A stretch of DNA of 53,622 bases from positions 1 through 53,622 of the forward strand of contig DWXS01000063.1 in NCBI GenBank assembly GCA_019119045.1. Reading direction: 5' to 3'. The stretch is from Candidatus Mailhella merdavium. GTDB lineage: Bacteria; Desulfobacterota; Desulfovibrionia; Desulfovibrionales; Desulfovibrionaceae. The translations under genes were made by a program, and so were the position numbers. This document shows positions 33,054-41,717 of this stretch, in pieces (the first letter of the stretch is position 1; each line of letters starts with the position of its first letter). A model generated the notes under the pieces. That model was not told where the DNA came from. It saw nothing but the letters and a program-made list of their open reading frames with translations, and did not search any database.

Positions 33054-36000
33054 CTAAAGGGCGTCTTCGTCCGGCGTATCGGGGACATCGGCGGGATCGC
33101 CGCCCATGTCTATGACGCGCACGCCATCCTGTATATTCCGCAGAGCCTGACGGCGGAAACGGCGCAGCCAGTTGCCGTCCGGGCATTCGGGAGCAAGCAG
33201 TGTCTCGGCCAGCCATTCCGCACTGTGCAGAACGGGGCGTTTGTTCAGACCGTCCGCGCTGTCCATGGTCATCAGGGTACGGGCAATCCCGAGACGGCAG
33301 GACGGGCAGCCGACAAGTATGGGGGAACCCGGCGTGAGACTCGGGAGAACTGCCGCCAGACGTCCGCGTTTGCGCTCCCGCAGCGCGTTGTAGATCCCAG
33401 GCGAGGTATAGGCGCCCGTACCGGATTCGCCGCAGCAGCCGGGAGTGATGCTGATGCTTGCGCCGCTCAGGCGTTCAAGGGCACGGGCAGCCTTTCCTCC
33501 GCCCTTGACCGCTTTTATACCGGACCATTCCGGGTGGCAGGACGCGTGGTAAAGCAGGTTCTGGCCGTCAAGCCGGCTCGCATGAGGGAGCTTATCGACA
33601 AGCAGTTGAACCAGATCGCTCTGCGGCATGGGGGAGCCGTCCGGCAGCGTCAGACCGTGGCGACTCAGGCTGTCCCGGCAGGAGCCGCAGGCCGTCAGCG
33701 TCATGTTGACGCGAAAACCGGCTCCTGCCGCTTCCTGAATGTATTCGTCGAGGGCCTTCCGGTTGCGCTCCAGATTTTCCCTGTAATTGCCCTCGGCTCC
33801 GGAGCTGAGCAGCGGATACCCGCAGCACAGGTGTTGACGGGGGACGACAACGGGAATCCCCGCCCGCATGAGCAGGGCGAGAGCAGAAAGGGCGATTCTG
33901 CGATAAAAGAGACTGCCGCCGCATCCGGGGAAATACAGAACCGCGTCGACCCCCTTTTCGGTCAGTTCCTTCTTCAGGGCCGCAGGCAGAAAAAGTCCTC
34001 CCCGGTCAAGGCGCAGAGCTTCATACAAATTGGCCATGCCCAGTTCCGGCCCTTTGTTGTTGAACAGAGGGCTTTCCAGACGTTCGCGCCACATGCGGGG
34101 AACGAATCCGATAACTCTGTTCTGGACCTTCTGCCCCAGAGCGGCGGCCTTGGCGGCTTTGGGTACGCGCTTTGCGGGATCGTGGGCCAGCCAGCTGAGA
34201 ACGCGGCTTTTGATGGGATGTCCTCCCATGCCTTCTTCTTTAAGGAAGGCCAGCATGGCAAGCGCGACGGATGCAGACTCGATTTTCACGGGACAGACGG
34301 ATGTGCAGCGGCCGCAGCCTGTGCAGTGTTCCACCATGTAGCGCAGTTCTTCCAGCAGCGCGGGGGCGGGTTTTCCGCTGGTGGCCTGAGCGTAGTAAAT
34401 GGCCTCGGTAATGGCGCCGAGGACCATGTTTTTGTTGCGCGGATGATACTGGTAGGAGCGTTCCGGATAAACCATGGGACAGACCTGCTTGCATTTGCCG
34501 CAACGGGTGCAGGTCTGTACCGTGGTCAGCAGCTTGATGAAGCGTTCCTTGTCCTGCAGACCGCTCTGACGGATATCCTCAATCAGTCTGTTGAAGGAGA
34601 AGGTGAAGGGGCGCACGGGAAGTTCCCGTTGTACCAGTTTCCCGGGGTTGAGAATGTCGCGGGGGTCAACGCGCTTTTTGAAGGCGCGCAGAGCTTCCAT
34701 TTTTTCCTTGGCGAGGAAGGAAATTTTGGTGATGCCTATGCCGTGTTCACCGGATACGGCCCCGCCCATTTCCTGCGCCTGCGCCATGGCCTGCATGGCG
34801 GCTTCTTCAGCCTGTTCCATCATGTGGGGGTCGTTGGAGTTGACCGGGATATTCACATGACAGTTGCCGTCCCCGGCGTGCATGTGGCTGGCGATGATGA
34901 TGCGGCTGGCCCGCATGTATTCGGCGATCTTCCGTATTTTTTTTGCCAGCCGGGGATAGCGTTCCTCCAGCGTGGCAAGAAAGGCTTCCGCCCGGGCAAG
35001 AACGTCGTCGTCGGTCAGGTCGCCGCTCTCGGAGGAGCCGTGTTCCTGCTGCTTCGGAGCTTCCCCCTGCGCAAGGCGCGAGGCGAAGGTAAATTCCCGG
35101 TTGACGTCCCGATCTTCAAGAGGAAAGCCCGGCAGACGTCCGACTTCCTGAAGCGCGTATCGGTAGGCGGCGGCGCTCATTTCCAGATTGAGCGTTTCAA
35201 GAAAGTGCGCAAAGTCCGGAATCGCCCGCATGGGAATGACCACGTCTTCGTTGATTTTGAATCCGGAAGTGCGCCGGGCTATGGCGGAGAGCTTGTGACG
35301 ATCCTCCCAGAACAGTTCCCCTTCCTTTTCATCACGGGCAACGGTGACGGCTACATATTCGTTGTCGCCGACCAGACCGACAATTTCATTGACGCACTGA
35401 TCGAGCAGGTATTCGTCGTTCCCGTCCACCTGCACGATGATCACTGAAATGGGATCGCCACTGTGGCGTATGGATTTGCGCTGGTAGCCTATGGCCTGAA
35501 CGTATTTGACATTGAATTCTTCCAGCGCGGAAAGATGGGCATAGTCGCCTTCCTGACGTATGCGGTCGCGCAGGGCTACGATTTCCTGAATGATTTCTGC
35601 GGCGGGACGCATGGATTTGCCGAAAACTTCCAGAACCAAGACCCGGGAAAAGGCGGGTTTTTCATGCAGAGTGAACGTGGCTTCGGTGATGATGCCGTCC
35701 ACACCTTCCTTCTGCATACCGGGAAGGCCGCCCAGAGCCTTGTTGGTCACGTCCTTGCCGAGTCCGGGCAGACGTATTTCGTCCCCTTTCAGTTCCACCA
35801 CGCTGCGCATGCCGCCGGAGGTATCCCGCACTTCAAATACGGCCGTTTCTTCCGGCAGAATTTTGTGCCGGGGATGATCCACGCGCAGCACGTCGATGAT
35901 TTCCCCTGTGGGCGTGACCATGCGCCAGGAAAGCAGGTTGTCCAGCGTGGTGCCGTATTCAAAGGCAAAGGGGCCGCCGGAATTTTCCGCCACGTTGCCG

Positions 36001-36716
36001 CCTATGGTGGAAGCCGTCTTGGATGCAGGGTCAACGGTGAAGAGCAGGCCTTCCTTTGCGCAGCGATCTATGGCGTCCTGCGTGATGACGCCGGCCTGAC
36101 AGGTCAGCGTCAGATGTTCCCTGTCCACGCTCATGGCGGTGAGGCGCGTCATGTTTACAATAACGCTGCGCTTGAGCATGGGGACTGCGCCTCCCGTCAT
36201 GCCGGAACCGCCGCCGCGCGGGATGATGGCAAATTTCATTTCGTTTGCCAGACGCACCAGCGCGCTGACCTGTTCCGTTGTCGCCGGTTCGACGACCAGA
36301 AGCGGCAGTTCCATGCGCAGGTCGGTTGCGTCTGTGGCGCATTCCACAAGCGCACTCGGGCGGGTAAGCACACAATCTTCAGGCATGATGGTTTTCAGCC
36401 GTTCCACAAGCTCCTGCCGGAAGCGGCGTTCGGCTTCATATGCGCTCCAGAAAATGGTGATCCCTTCGCTGATGGTGGTCACATATTGTTGGGCGAGAGC
36501 CTGCGATTCTCTGGTAAAGCGTTCGTTTACACTGGCGCGTACGGATTCCGGCTGAATAAAGGGATTGTAGGCGACGAGAAAAAGTTCTTCAGCAATGGAA
36601 ATGGCCAGTTCGCGTACGGATTCGGGCCAGTTTTCAAATGCCTCAAGGTTGATGCGGAGAATACGATTGACAACAAAATCCTGCGATATGGAAATATGAG
36701 GGCCTTTGTGCGCCAT
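33054..36716 (-). CDS. Large FAD / Fe-S D-lactate-dehydrogenase-like oxidoreductase (DUF3683 type)
   Basis: 1220 residues in one chain. The N-terminal about 110 residues are of DUF3683 type. An FAD-binding PCMH domain follows (IIPRGGGSGMTGGAVPM near 178; DPASKTASTIGGNVAENSGG near 248), then an FAD-oxidase C-terminal domain (HMHAGDGNCHVNIP near 618; GAVSGEHGIGITKISFL near 657). Two [4Fe-4S] motifs (CTRCGKCKQVCP near 735, CTGCGRCTSVCP near 800) and two CCG-type cysteine-rich domains (FPGCGG...CCGYP; ACGSC; SCHPE...CCGESG, about 960-1130) complete it. It thus fuses a GlcD/Dld-like flavin half with a GlpC-like half. It probably oxidises D-lactate or another 2-hydroxy acid and feeds electrons to the membrane pool. 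The substrate is an inference. Confidence 0.9.
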   Translation of the reverse strand: MAHKGPHISISQDFVVNRILRINLEAFENWPESVRELAISIAEELFLVAYNPFIQPESVRASVNERFTRESQALAQQYVTTISEGITIFWSAYEAERRFRQELVERLKTIMPEDCVLTRPSALVECATDATDLRMELPLLVVEPATTEQVSALVRLANEMKFAIIPRGGGSGMTGGAVPMLKRSVIVNMTRLTAMSVDREHLTLTCQAGVITQDAIDRCAKEGLLFTVDPASKTASTIGGNVAENSGGPFAFEYGTTLDNLLSWRMVTPTGEIIDVLRVDHPRHKILPEETAVFEVRDTSGGMRSVVELKGDEIRLPGLGKDVTNKALGGLPGMQKEGVDGIITEATFTLHEKPAFSRVLVLEVFGKSMRPAAEIIQEIVALRDRIRQEGDYAHLSALEEFNVKYVQAIGYQRKSIRHSGDPISVIIVQVDGNDEYLLDQCVNEIVGLVGDNEYVAVTVARDEKEGELFWEDRHKLSAIARRTSGFKINEDVVIPMRAIPDFAHFLETLNLEMSAAAYRYALQEVGRLPGFPLEDRDVNREFTFASRLAQGEAPKQQEHGSSESGDLTDDDVLARAEAFLATLEERYPRLAKKIRKIAEYMRASRIIIASHMHAGDGNCHVNIPVNSNDPHMMEQAEEAAMQAMAQAQEMGGAVSGEHGIGITKISFLAKEKMEALRAFKKRVDPRDILNPGKLVQRELPVRPFTFSFNRLIEDIRQSGLQDKERFIKLLTTVQTCTRCGKCKQVCPMVYPERSYQYHPRNKNMVLGAITEAIYYAQATSGKPAPALLEELRYMVEHCTGCGRCTSVCPVKIESASVALAMLAFLKEEGMGGHPIKSRVLSWLAHDPAKRVPKAAKAAALGQKVQNRVIGFVPRMWRERLESPLFNNKGPELGMANLYEALRLDRGGLFLPAALKKELTEKGVDAVLYFPGCGGSLFYRRIALSALALLMRAGIPVVVPRQHLCCGYPLLSSGAEGNYRENLERNRKALDEYIQEAAGAGFRVNMTLTACGSCRDSLSRHGLTLPDGSPMPQSDLVQLLVDKLPHASRLDGQNLLYHASCHPEWSGIKAVKGGGKAARALERLSGASISITPGCCGESGTGAYTSPGIYNALRERKRGRLAAVLPSLTPGSPILVGCPSCRLGIARTLMTMDSADGLNKRPVLHSAEWLAETLLAPECPDGNWLRRFRRQALRNIQDGVRVIDMGGDPADVPDTPDEDAL

Positions 36717-36986
36717 GAAAACACTCCTTGTCCCCTCCGGAGAACAAAGCCCGGAAAGGGGAAGCAGGTAGTATAGCGCGTCAGGACTCTTTTGCGCAAG
36801 TAAGGAAATGGAAATTTGTCCGGCTTGACCGAAATGGATTCGGGGGATAATAAAATTAAGATCCCGTATGCCCCCCCTCCGGGTCCGGCTGGGGAAGCCC
36901 GGAGGCGGGAGGCGTGTTGGCTTGGAACGGGCTTTCGGGGGGAGAAGCGGAAAGCGTGGCTGCGCTTCCGCTGAAGTCCTCTGATG

Positions 36987-37697
36987 TCAGTCGATATCAA
37001 AGGAAGGGGTTTCCGGCGAAATATAGTGGATGTCTACGCTTGCGCCTGTCCAGTTCTTTAAAAGTCCTGCCAGCTCTTCCGCGATGGAGGGCAGTTCGGT
37101 TTCGGCATGTTCCGTCATCATATCAAGATTGATTGCGGCTCTTGTCGTTGTGGGCAGGAGCTTGCTGCGGTCTCCGTTCTTCCAGCACCATGCCCGGCAG
37201 AACACATCTCTGTTGCCGGAATCCATGTAGATGACTTCTCCCACAGGCGGATGTTCCAGAACATCGGGCTGAGCGAGGGGAACATAATCCTCGTCCCCTT
37301 TTGCAAAGGTAAGGCAGAGATCTCCCGTGACGGCGTCAAGGTCGTCGCCTCCGCAGGGGATGAGGTGGCGCAGGCTCATGCAGTTGAACAGAGCCACCAG
37401 CGTATTGACATAGGGCAGCATGGTTCCCTTGCGTACCCGCTTGACCAGATTGATGACGGAGGGCGGATATCTTTTGGGGTTGAGGTGCATGGAACTGAAG
37501 GCGTCCGCCCAGGGCTTGAGGCGGGGATGCTCGTAAGGCGAGGCCAGTTCCCCGCCCTGGACGGATGTTTCGCTTTCGCGCAGCAGCGCGAGAACTTCCG
37601 GCACTTCCGTACTGTTATCCATGCCGCGCGCAATCAGAACCGCACGACGAAACAGCGGGTAGGTATGAAATATTTCCGGATCGACAAGGTAACGCAT
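36987..37697 (-). CDS. Stand-alone B3/4-domain protein (PheRS beta-like)
   Basis: About 236 residues. It resembles the B3/B4 editing domain of the phenylalanyl-tRNA synthetase beta chain as a free protein: NPKRYPPSVINLVKRVRKG, LPYVNTLVALFNCMSL and LIPCGGDDLDAVTGDLCL are the recognisable segments. Free B3/4 proteins are candidate trans-editing enzymes or tRNA/amino acid binders. ATG 37697 is chosen because GGGAG is eight bases upstream; an ATG at 37748 would add 17 residues without a ribosome-binding site. Confidence 0.75.
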   Translation of the reverse strand: MRYLVDPEIFHTYPLFRRAVLIARGMDNSTEVPEVLALLRESETSVQGGELASPYEHPRLKPWADAFSSMHLNPKRYPPSVINLVKRVRKGTMLPYVNTLVALFNCMSLRHLIPCGGDDLDAVTGDLCLTFAKGDEDYVPLAQPDVLEHPPVGEVIYMDSGNRDVFCRAWCWKNGDRSKLLPTTTRAAINLDMMTEHAETELPSIAEELAGLLKNWTGASVDIHYISPETPSFDID

Positions 37698-37838
37698 GAC
37701 GTTCTCCCGGGTGATTTGCCGCACGGCGGCAACCGGAGCCGTTTTCATGCGGATCGTTGAACTGCCGCCGGTTGCGGCCGTAGTTTGAAACCGTTCTCCC
37801 GCCCGGAGAGGACGGAATATCGCGGACGTATGTCCGGA

Positions 37839-39161
37839 TTATTTTTTCATGCGACTGGTGATGTTGTTCTGTACCCATTTGGCATCGAGCCATTCGAGAG
37901 GCTGCACCGGCACGCCGGACACAAGAACCCCGAAATGGACATGATCGCCTGCGGCAAGCCCCGTGGTGCCGGTGGTTCCTATAATCTGACCGCCCTTGAC
38001 CTCATCGCCTGGCTTGACGCGGAATTCGCTGAGGTGGGAGTAAAGCGTCATAAGACCGAGGCCGTGATCGATCACCACAATATTGCCGTAAATACCGAGT
38101 TCTTCCGCAAAGATGACGCGGCCGGCATTGGCTGCGGGCACTTCGGCGCGGGCGACGGATGCGAGATCCAGACCTGTATGAACCTGATGGTCGATCTTCT
38201 TGCCCCCGGACGTATAGGTGCGGGAGTCGCCGAAATTGGCTTTGACGGCAGAGCGCGGCAGGTGCTGGAATTTTCCGCTCCACAGGAAGGAAGGATTGCT
38301 CTTCTGCCCGAGTTCCAGAAGTTTGGCATCGTCGCGCAGGCGTTCGCCGTTGTTGACGCAGATATATTGTTCCAGCGTGGAGGCATTCTGTTTTTCCGGA
38401 CAGAGTCTGGCGAGTTCCTGCGCTTTCTGGTTGAGGAAATTTTCGCTGATGGGAAGCGTGTCGGAGGTGAAGTTGCGGCCTATGGCGTTGATCAGCAGAC
38501 GGCTTGAGGTGATATTGCCCGCATCGTCCCGGGCCATGATTTCCGGGTAGTAGTTGGCAGTGGTTTTCTGATGCGGGAAGGCGAACAGACAGGCCCATGA
38601 ACCGTCAGCCTGCTTGTACGCGGGAAAGAACAGATCGTCGGAACGAACGCCTGTTTCCGCAACGTCCTTGTTTATGGTGTAGACGATGACGGCGCAGCCG
38701 CCACGGCGTATGGCGGGCGGAACCGTACGTACCGCAATGCGCGGAGGCTGGGTATCCATGCGTACCGGGAGGGAAAGCGTTGTGGAATTGCCCGATCCGA
38801 AACCGGCAAAGGCCGTATCCCACGCTCTGATTTCCAGTTCGAATTCACCGTCGGGAAGACGCGTTTCGCTCAGATCGAAATTCAGCTTTGCGTCGTGTAT
38901 TTCCGGGGGAAAGTCCCTGCGCAGGACGGTCATGGATTTCCCGTTCTTGCGCACGGTGACCTGAACGGAGCGCAATCCGGATTCGTCGGAAAGCGTCAGC
39001 TCGAGAGGCTGGGTCGGGCCGAGACGTTCGGGATTTTCCGGCACGAGGTTGAGAACGGGGCCCGTCATGTCATGCATCAGCACATAGGCTCCGGCTCCGG
39101 CAAGGATAAGGCACAACAGAAGAAAAATGTGTGAGAGGCGCAGGCTTGATTTTTTTTTCAT
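37839..39161 (-). CDS. M23-family metallopeptidase, membrane-anchored
   Basis: 440 residues. An N-terminal membrane anchor (about 10-29), then a long beta-rich region (about 35-230, Ig-like: LELTLSDESGLRSVQVTVRK). The LytM/M23 domain is near 320-425 with zinc ligands in HTGLDLAS and HVHFGV, and GDEVKGGQIIGTTGTTGLAAG. Acts on peptidoglycan cross-links or regulates cell wall hydrolysis from the periplasmic side. Confidence 0.92.
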   Translation of the reverse strand: MKKKSSLRLSHIFLLLCLILAGAGAYVLMHDMTGPVLNLVPENPERLGPTQPLELTLSDESGLRSVQVTVRKNGKSMTVLRRDFPPEIHDAKLNFDLSETRLPDGEFELEIRAWDTAFAGFGSGNSTTLSLPVRMDTQPPRIAVRTVPPAIRRGGCAVIVYTINKDVAETGVRSDDLFFPAYKQADGSWACLFAFPHQKTTANYYPEIMARDDAGNITSSRLLINAIGRNFTSDTLPISENFLNQKAQELARLCPEKQNASTLEQYICVNNGERLRDDAKLLELGQKSNPSFLWSGKFQHLPRSAVKANFGDSRTYTSGGKKIDHQVHTGLDLASVARAEVPAANAGRVIFAEELGIYGNIVVIDHGLGLMTLYSHLSEFRVKPGDEVKGGQIIGTTGTTGLAAGDHVHFGVLVSGVPVQPLEWLDAKWVQNNITSRMKK

Positions 39162-39226
39162 GGCAGAAAACGGGAAGAAGCGGCGCGGTTTCCGGCCGGA
39201 ACTTTTTGGGGTTGTATGAAAAGTCT

Positions 39227-39649
39227 TCAGTCCTTTTTATCCAGCAGCATCATGGCAAGGCGCAGAAAGTCCGCTTCGGTCAGAATGCCCACAAGTTTGC
39301 GTCCTTCCAGCACGGGCAGGCAGCCGCACTTGTGTTCGAACAGCAGCCGGGCCGCTTCACGCAGCGGAGTATCGGGCGTCACGCATTCCACTTCGCTCTG
39401 CATGACGTCGGAAACACGGATGGCCGTGTCTATTTCTTCCTGAATTTTTTCGTCGATATCCGCGAGCCTGGAAATGGTACATGCCAGAAGATCCCGGTTG
39501 GTAATCAGCCCCACGAAGTTGCCTTCGTCGTCTGCTACCGGCGTGTTGCGGATTTTCGCCAGCTTCATGAGCGTGCGCGCGTCGTTGAGGGTATCCGTAG
39601 GCTGCAGCGTGAATACCGTATCAACCATGAGTTCGGAAACAGTATGCAT
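39227..39649 (-). CDS. Two-CBS-domain protein
   Basis: 140 residues: CBS1 (about 1-60, [41 protein letters not shown]) and CBS2 (about 78-137, [40 protein letters not shown]). A Bateman module alone, which binds adenosine nucleotides and usually regulates a partner. ATG 39649 has GGAGGAG upstream. The partner is not evident from the neighbours. Confidence 0.92.
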   Translation of the reverse strand: MHTVSELMVDTVFTLQPTDTLNDARTLMKLAKIRNTPVADDEGNFVGLITNRDLLACTISRLADIDEKIQEEIDTAIRVSDVMQSEVECVTPDTPLREAARLLFEHKCGCLPVLEGRKLVGILTEADFLRLAMMLLDKKD

Positions 39650-39824
39650 GGGGGTCTCCTCCGGGAAACAGGCCGCCGGGTACGCCTTCGAAGCGGCAGA
39701 GGGTTTGAAGTCCGGACAATTAACAGCTATAGTGTCGCATCCGAATGTCTCCGTCAAGGGGACTGCGGGGTCTGAGAAGTTCCGGCAGGAGCTTCGGACG
39801 GGAACAGGGAGAGGACAGAGTCAG

Positions 39825-40487
39825 ATGAGTGCTGCTGAAATGGATTATCGTATTCCCCGCCAGCGCATGGTGCGCGAACAGCTTGTCGCCCGTGGCATTG
39901 GAGATGCCCGCGTACTGGAGGCCATGGGGGGATTGCCCCGGCATTTTTTCGTGCCGGAGGCCTTTGCTCCTACGGCCTATGACGACAGGCCCCTGCCCAT
40001 AGGGCACGGACAGACCATTTCTCAGCCCTACGTTGTGGCTCGTATGTGCCAGATGCTGGAAGCCAGACCTGGTATGAGCGTATTGGAGGTCGGTACGGGA
40101 TCGGGCTATCAGGCCGCCGTACTGTACCGTATGGGGCTTACCGTGTTCAGCGTGGAGCGTCTGCGTCCGCTTTACATGGAGGCCAGAGAGCGTCTGACGT
40201 CGCTCGGAATGTACAACGTGCGCACGCTGCTTTCCGACGGAACGCTCGGATGGCCGGAAATGGCCCCCTTTGACCGCATCATTGTTGCCGCGGGTGGGCC
40301 GGGCATTCCCGAGGCCCTTGTCGACCAGCTTGCCGATCCCGGTATCATGGTCATTCCGGCCGGCAGACAGAGAGGAACCCAGAGGCTTGTCCGCGTTCAT
40401 AAGGAAAATGGCCGGGTCAATGTGGAGGACTGCGGTTCCGTGACCTTTGTGGATCTTGTCGGCAAGTGCGGCTGGAGCCAGAAATAG
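39825..40487 (+). CDS. pcm: Protein-L-isoaspartate O-methyltransferase
   Basis: SAM-dependent repair enzyme for isoaspartyl residues. About 220 residues. Motifs: [44 protein letters not shown] motif [15 protein letters not shown] (near residue 86), [24 protein letters not shown] 39825 has GAGAGGAC upstream. It is followed after about 200 bases by pgsA. Confidence 0.94.
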   Translation: MSAAEMDYRIPRQRMVREQLVARGIGDARVLEAMGGLPRHFFVPEAFAPTAYDDRPLPIGHGQTISQPYVVARMCQMLEARPGMSVLEVGTGSGYQAAVLYRMGLTVFSVERLRPLYMEARERLTSLGMYNVRTLLSDGTLGWPEMAPFDRIIVAAGGPGIPEALVDQLADPGIMVIPAGRQRGTQRLVRVHKENGRVNVEDCGSVTFVDLVGKCGWSQK

Positions 40488-40545
40488 ACTTCCCTCTTCT
40501 TATCGTTCATTAAGTTCGCCTGTTTTTCCGAAGGGCGGCAAAATA

Positions 40546-40585
40546 TGGATTGACAAAACCGTCCCGGCGATGAAAACCCTATCTG
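40546..40585 (+). promoter_or_regulatory. 40-bp motif, copy A (upstream of pgsA)
   Basis: TGGATTGACAA, 11 variable bases, CGATGAAAACC, CTATCTG. It matches the copy at 14356-14395 (minus strand, upstream of speA) at 32 of 40 positions. It contains TTGACA (40550-40555) and may be a promoter or operator; no good -10 at standard spacing. Confidence 0.5.
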
Positions 40586-40684
40586 TACCATTCCCTCCGG
40601 CCGGAATGCGGAGGGCGGATGCAGACGAGTCGTCTGCTCTGTGAACTTGCCGGATTGACGGAACATCTTTTCGAGGAACGTGTC

Positions 40685-41320
40685 ATGCCTTCCCCTCTGT
40701 CGCTTTGGGCGCATATGAAGCGCCTCAACTGGGCCAACCGGATTACGCTGCTGCGCATCGGCGCGGTGCTGCCCATCGTCGTGCTGCTGCATTTTCCCTC
40801 CGTTCTGCTGTGCTGGATTGCGGCGATTCTGTTCGTTCTCGCTTCGCTCAGCGATTTTCTCGACGGATATATCGCCCGCCGGGAGGGTATGGTCACCACG
40901 TTCGGAAAGTTTCTCGATCCTCTGGCAGACAAGCTGCTCATCTGTTCCGTACTGGTGCAGATGGTGGCGATGGGCTGGGTTCCGGCATGGGTCACCATAC
41001 TCATCATCATACGCGAACTGGCCGTGACCGGCTTGCGGGCCGTCGCAGCAGATAACGGTGTGGTCATTGCGGCGGACAAATACGGCAAGGTGAAAACCGT
41101 ACTGCAGATTGTGGCTCTGGTGCCTCTGCTGATTCATTATCCCCTGTGGGGAATTCCCGTGCATGGTATCGGGATTTTTATCCTTTACATCGCTCTGATT
41201 CTCACGATAGTATCAGGCGTTAATTATTTTTATCGTTTTTATTGCGACTGGAGTTCTACCCGGGACGATGCGTCCACAAGCGGAACGTCGACGTCCGAGC
41301 ATCACGGGCAGCTCTCCTGA
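40685..41320 (+). CDS. pgsA: CDP-diacylglycerol-glycerol-3-phosphate 3-phosphatidyltransferase
   Basis: Inner-membrane enzyme committing CDP-diacylglycerol to phosphatidylglycerol. About 211 residues with four to five hydrophobic segments. The CDP-alcohol phosphotransferase motif is complete near residues 55-78: DFLDGYIARREG then TFGKFLDPLADK. ATG 40685 has GAGGAACG upstream; ATG 40715 is an alternative. The C-terminal 25 residues are polar and Ser/Thr-rich. Confidence 0.93.
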   Translation: MPSPLSLWAHMKRLNWANRITLLRIGAVLPIVVLLHFPSVLLCWIAAILFVLASLSDFLDGYIARREGMVTTFGKFLDPLADKLLICSVLVQMVAMGWVPAWVTILIIIRELAVTGLRAVAADNGVVIAADKYGKVKTVLQIVALVPLLIHYPLWGIPVHGIGIFILYIALILTIVSGVNYFYRFYCDWSSTRDDASTSGTSTSEHHGQLS

Positions 41321-41351
41321 ACGGAAAGGGCAGCTTGCAGGGATTCGGAAC

Positions 41352-41717
41352 ATGAGTGGTCGGGATGGATCTTCCCAGCTTTCCTTCTTCTGGCGTTTCA
41401 CCATTCTTGCGCTTGCGCTGTTTATGAATGTCACTCTGGCGGTTCGTCTGATGTGGGGTGACCAGAGCGTGCGCGAATGGCGCAACCTTAAAGGGTTGCA
41501 GAGCGCTCTTTTTGAGGAGCTTACAGGTCTGGACAAACGCATGGCCGAATTGAGCCAGGAAATACGCCTTCTGCAGACCGACCCGGCATATATGGAAAAG
41601 GTAATCCGACAGCGCCTCAATTATGTGCGCAGCGATGAAATTCTCTATCTTTTCGATGATGCCGGAGAGGAAGATTCCCCATGGACAGGAGCAGGAACGG
41701 ATGAATACAGCGAATGA
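41352..41717 (+). CDS. ftsB: FtsB/DivIC-like septum formation protein
   Basis: About 121 residues. A short cytoplasmic tail, one membrane segment (about 15-35), then a coiled-coil region (about 42-78, LKGLQSALFEELTGLDKRMAELSQEI) and the DivIC-type end with RQRLNYVRSDEILYLF. It belongs to the FtsQLB divisome subcomplex. The ATG at 41352 begins a typical FtsB-like layout; 31 bases separate it from pgsA. It overlaps the next gene by 17 bases. Confidence 0.85.
   Translation: MSGRDGSSQLSFFWRFTILALALFMNVTLAVRLMWGDQSVREWRNLKGLQSALFEELTGLDKRMAELSQEIRLLQTDPAYMEKVIRQRLNYVRSDEILYLFDDAGEEDSPWTGAGTDEYSE

Noticed and set aside
33225-36776. Long plus-strand ORFs (740 and 437 codons) opposite the D-lactate-dehydrogenase-like gene
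   Set aside because: Antisense shadows of a fully recognisable 1220-residue enzyme; no motifs of their own.
36825-36851. TTGACC...GATAAT promoter-like pair on the plus strand
   Set aside because: The spacing is only 15 bases for the best -10, and no plus-strand gene follows; both neighbours are on the minus strand.
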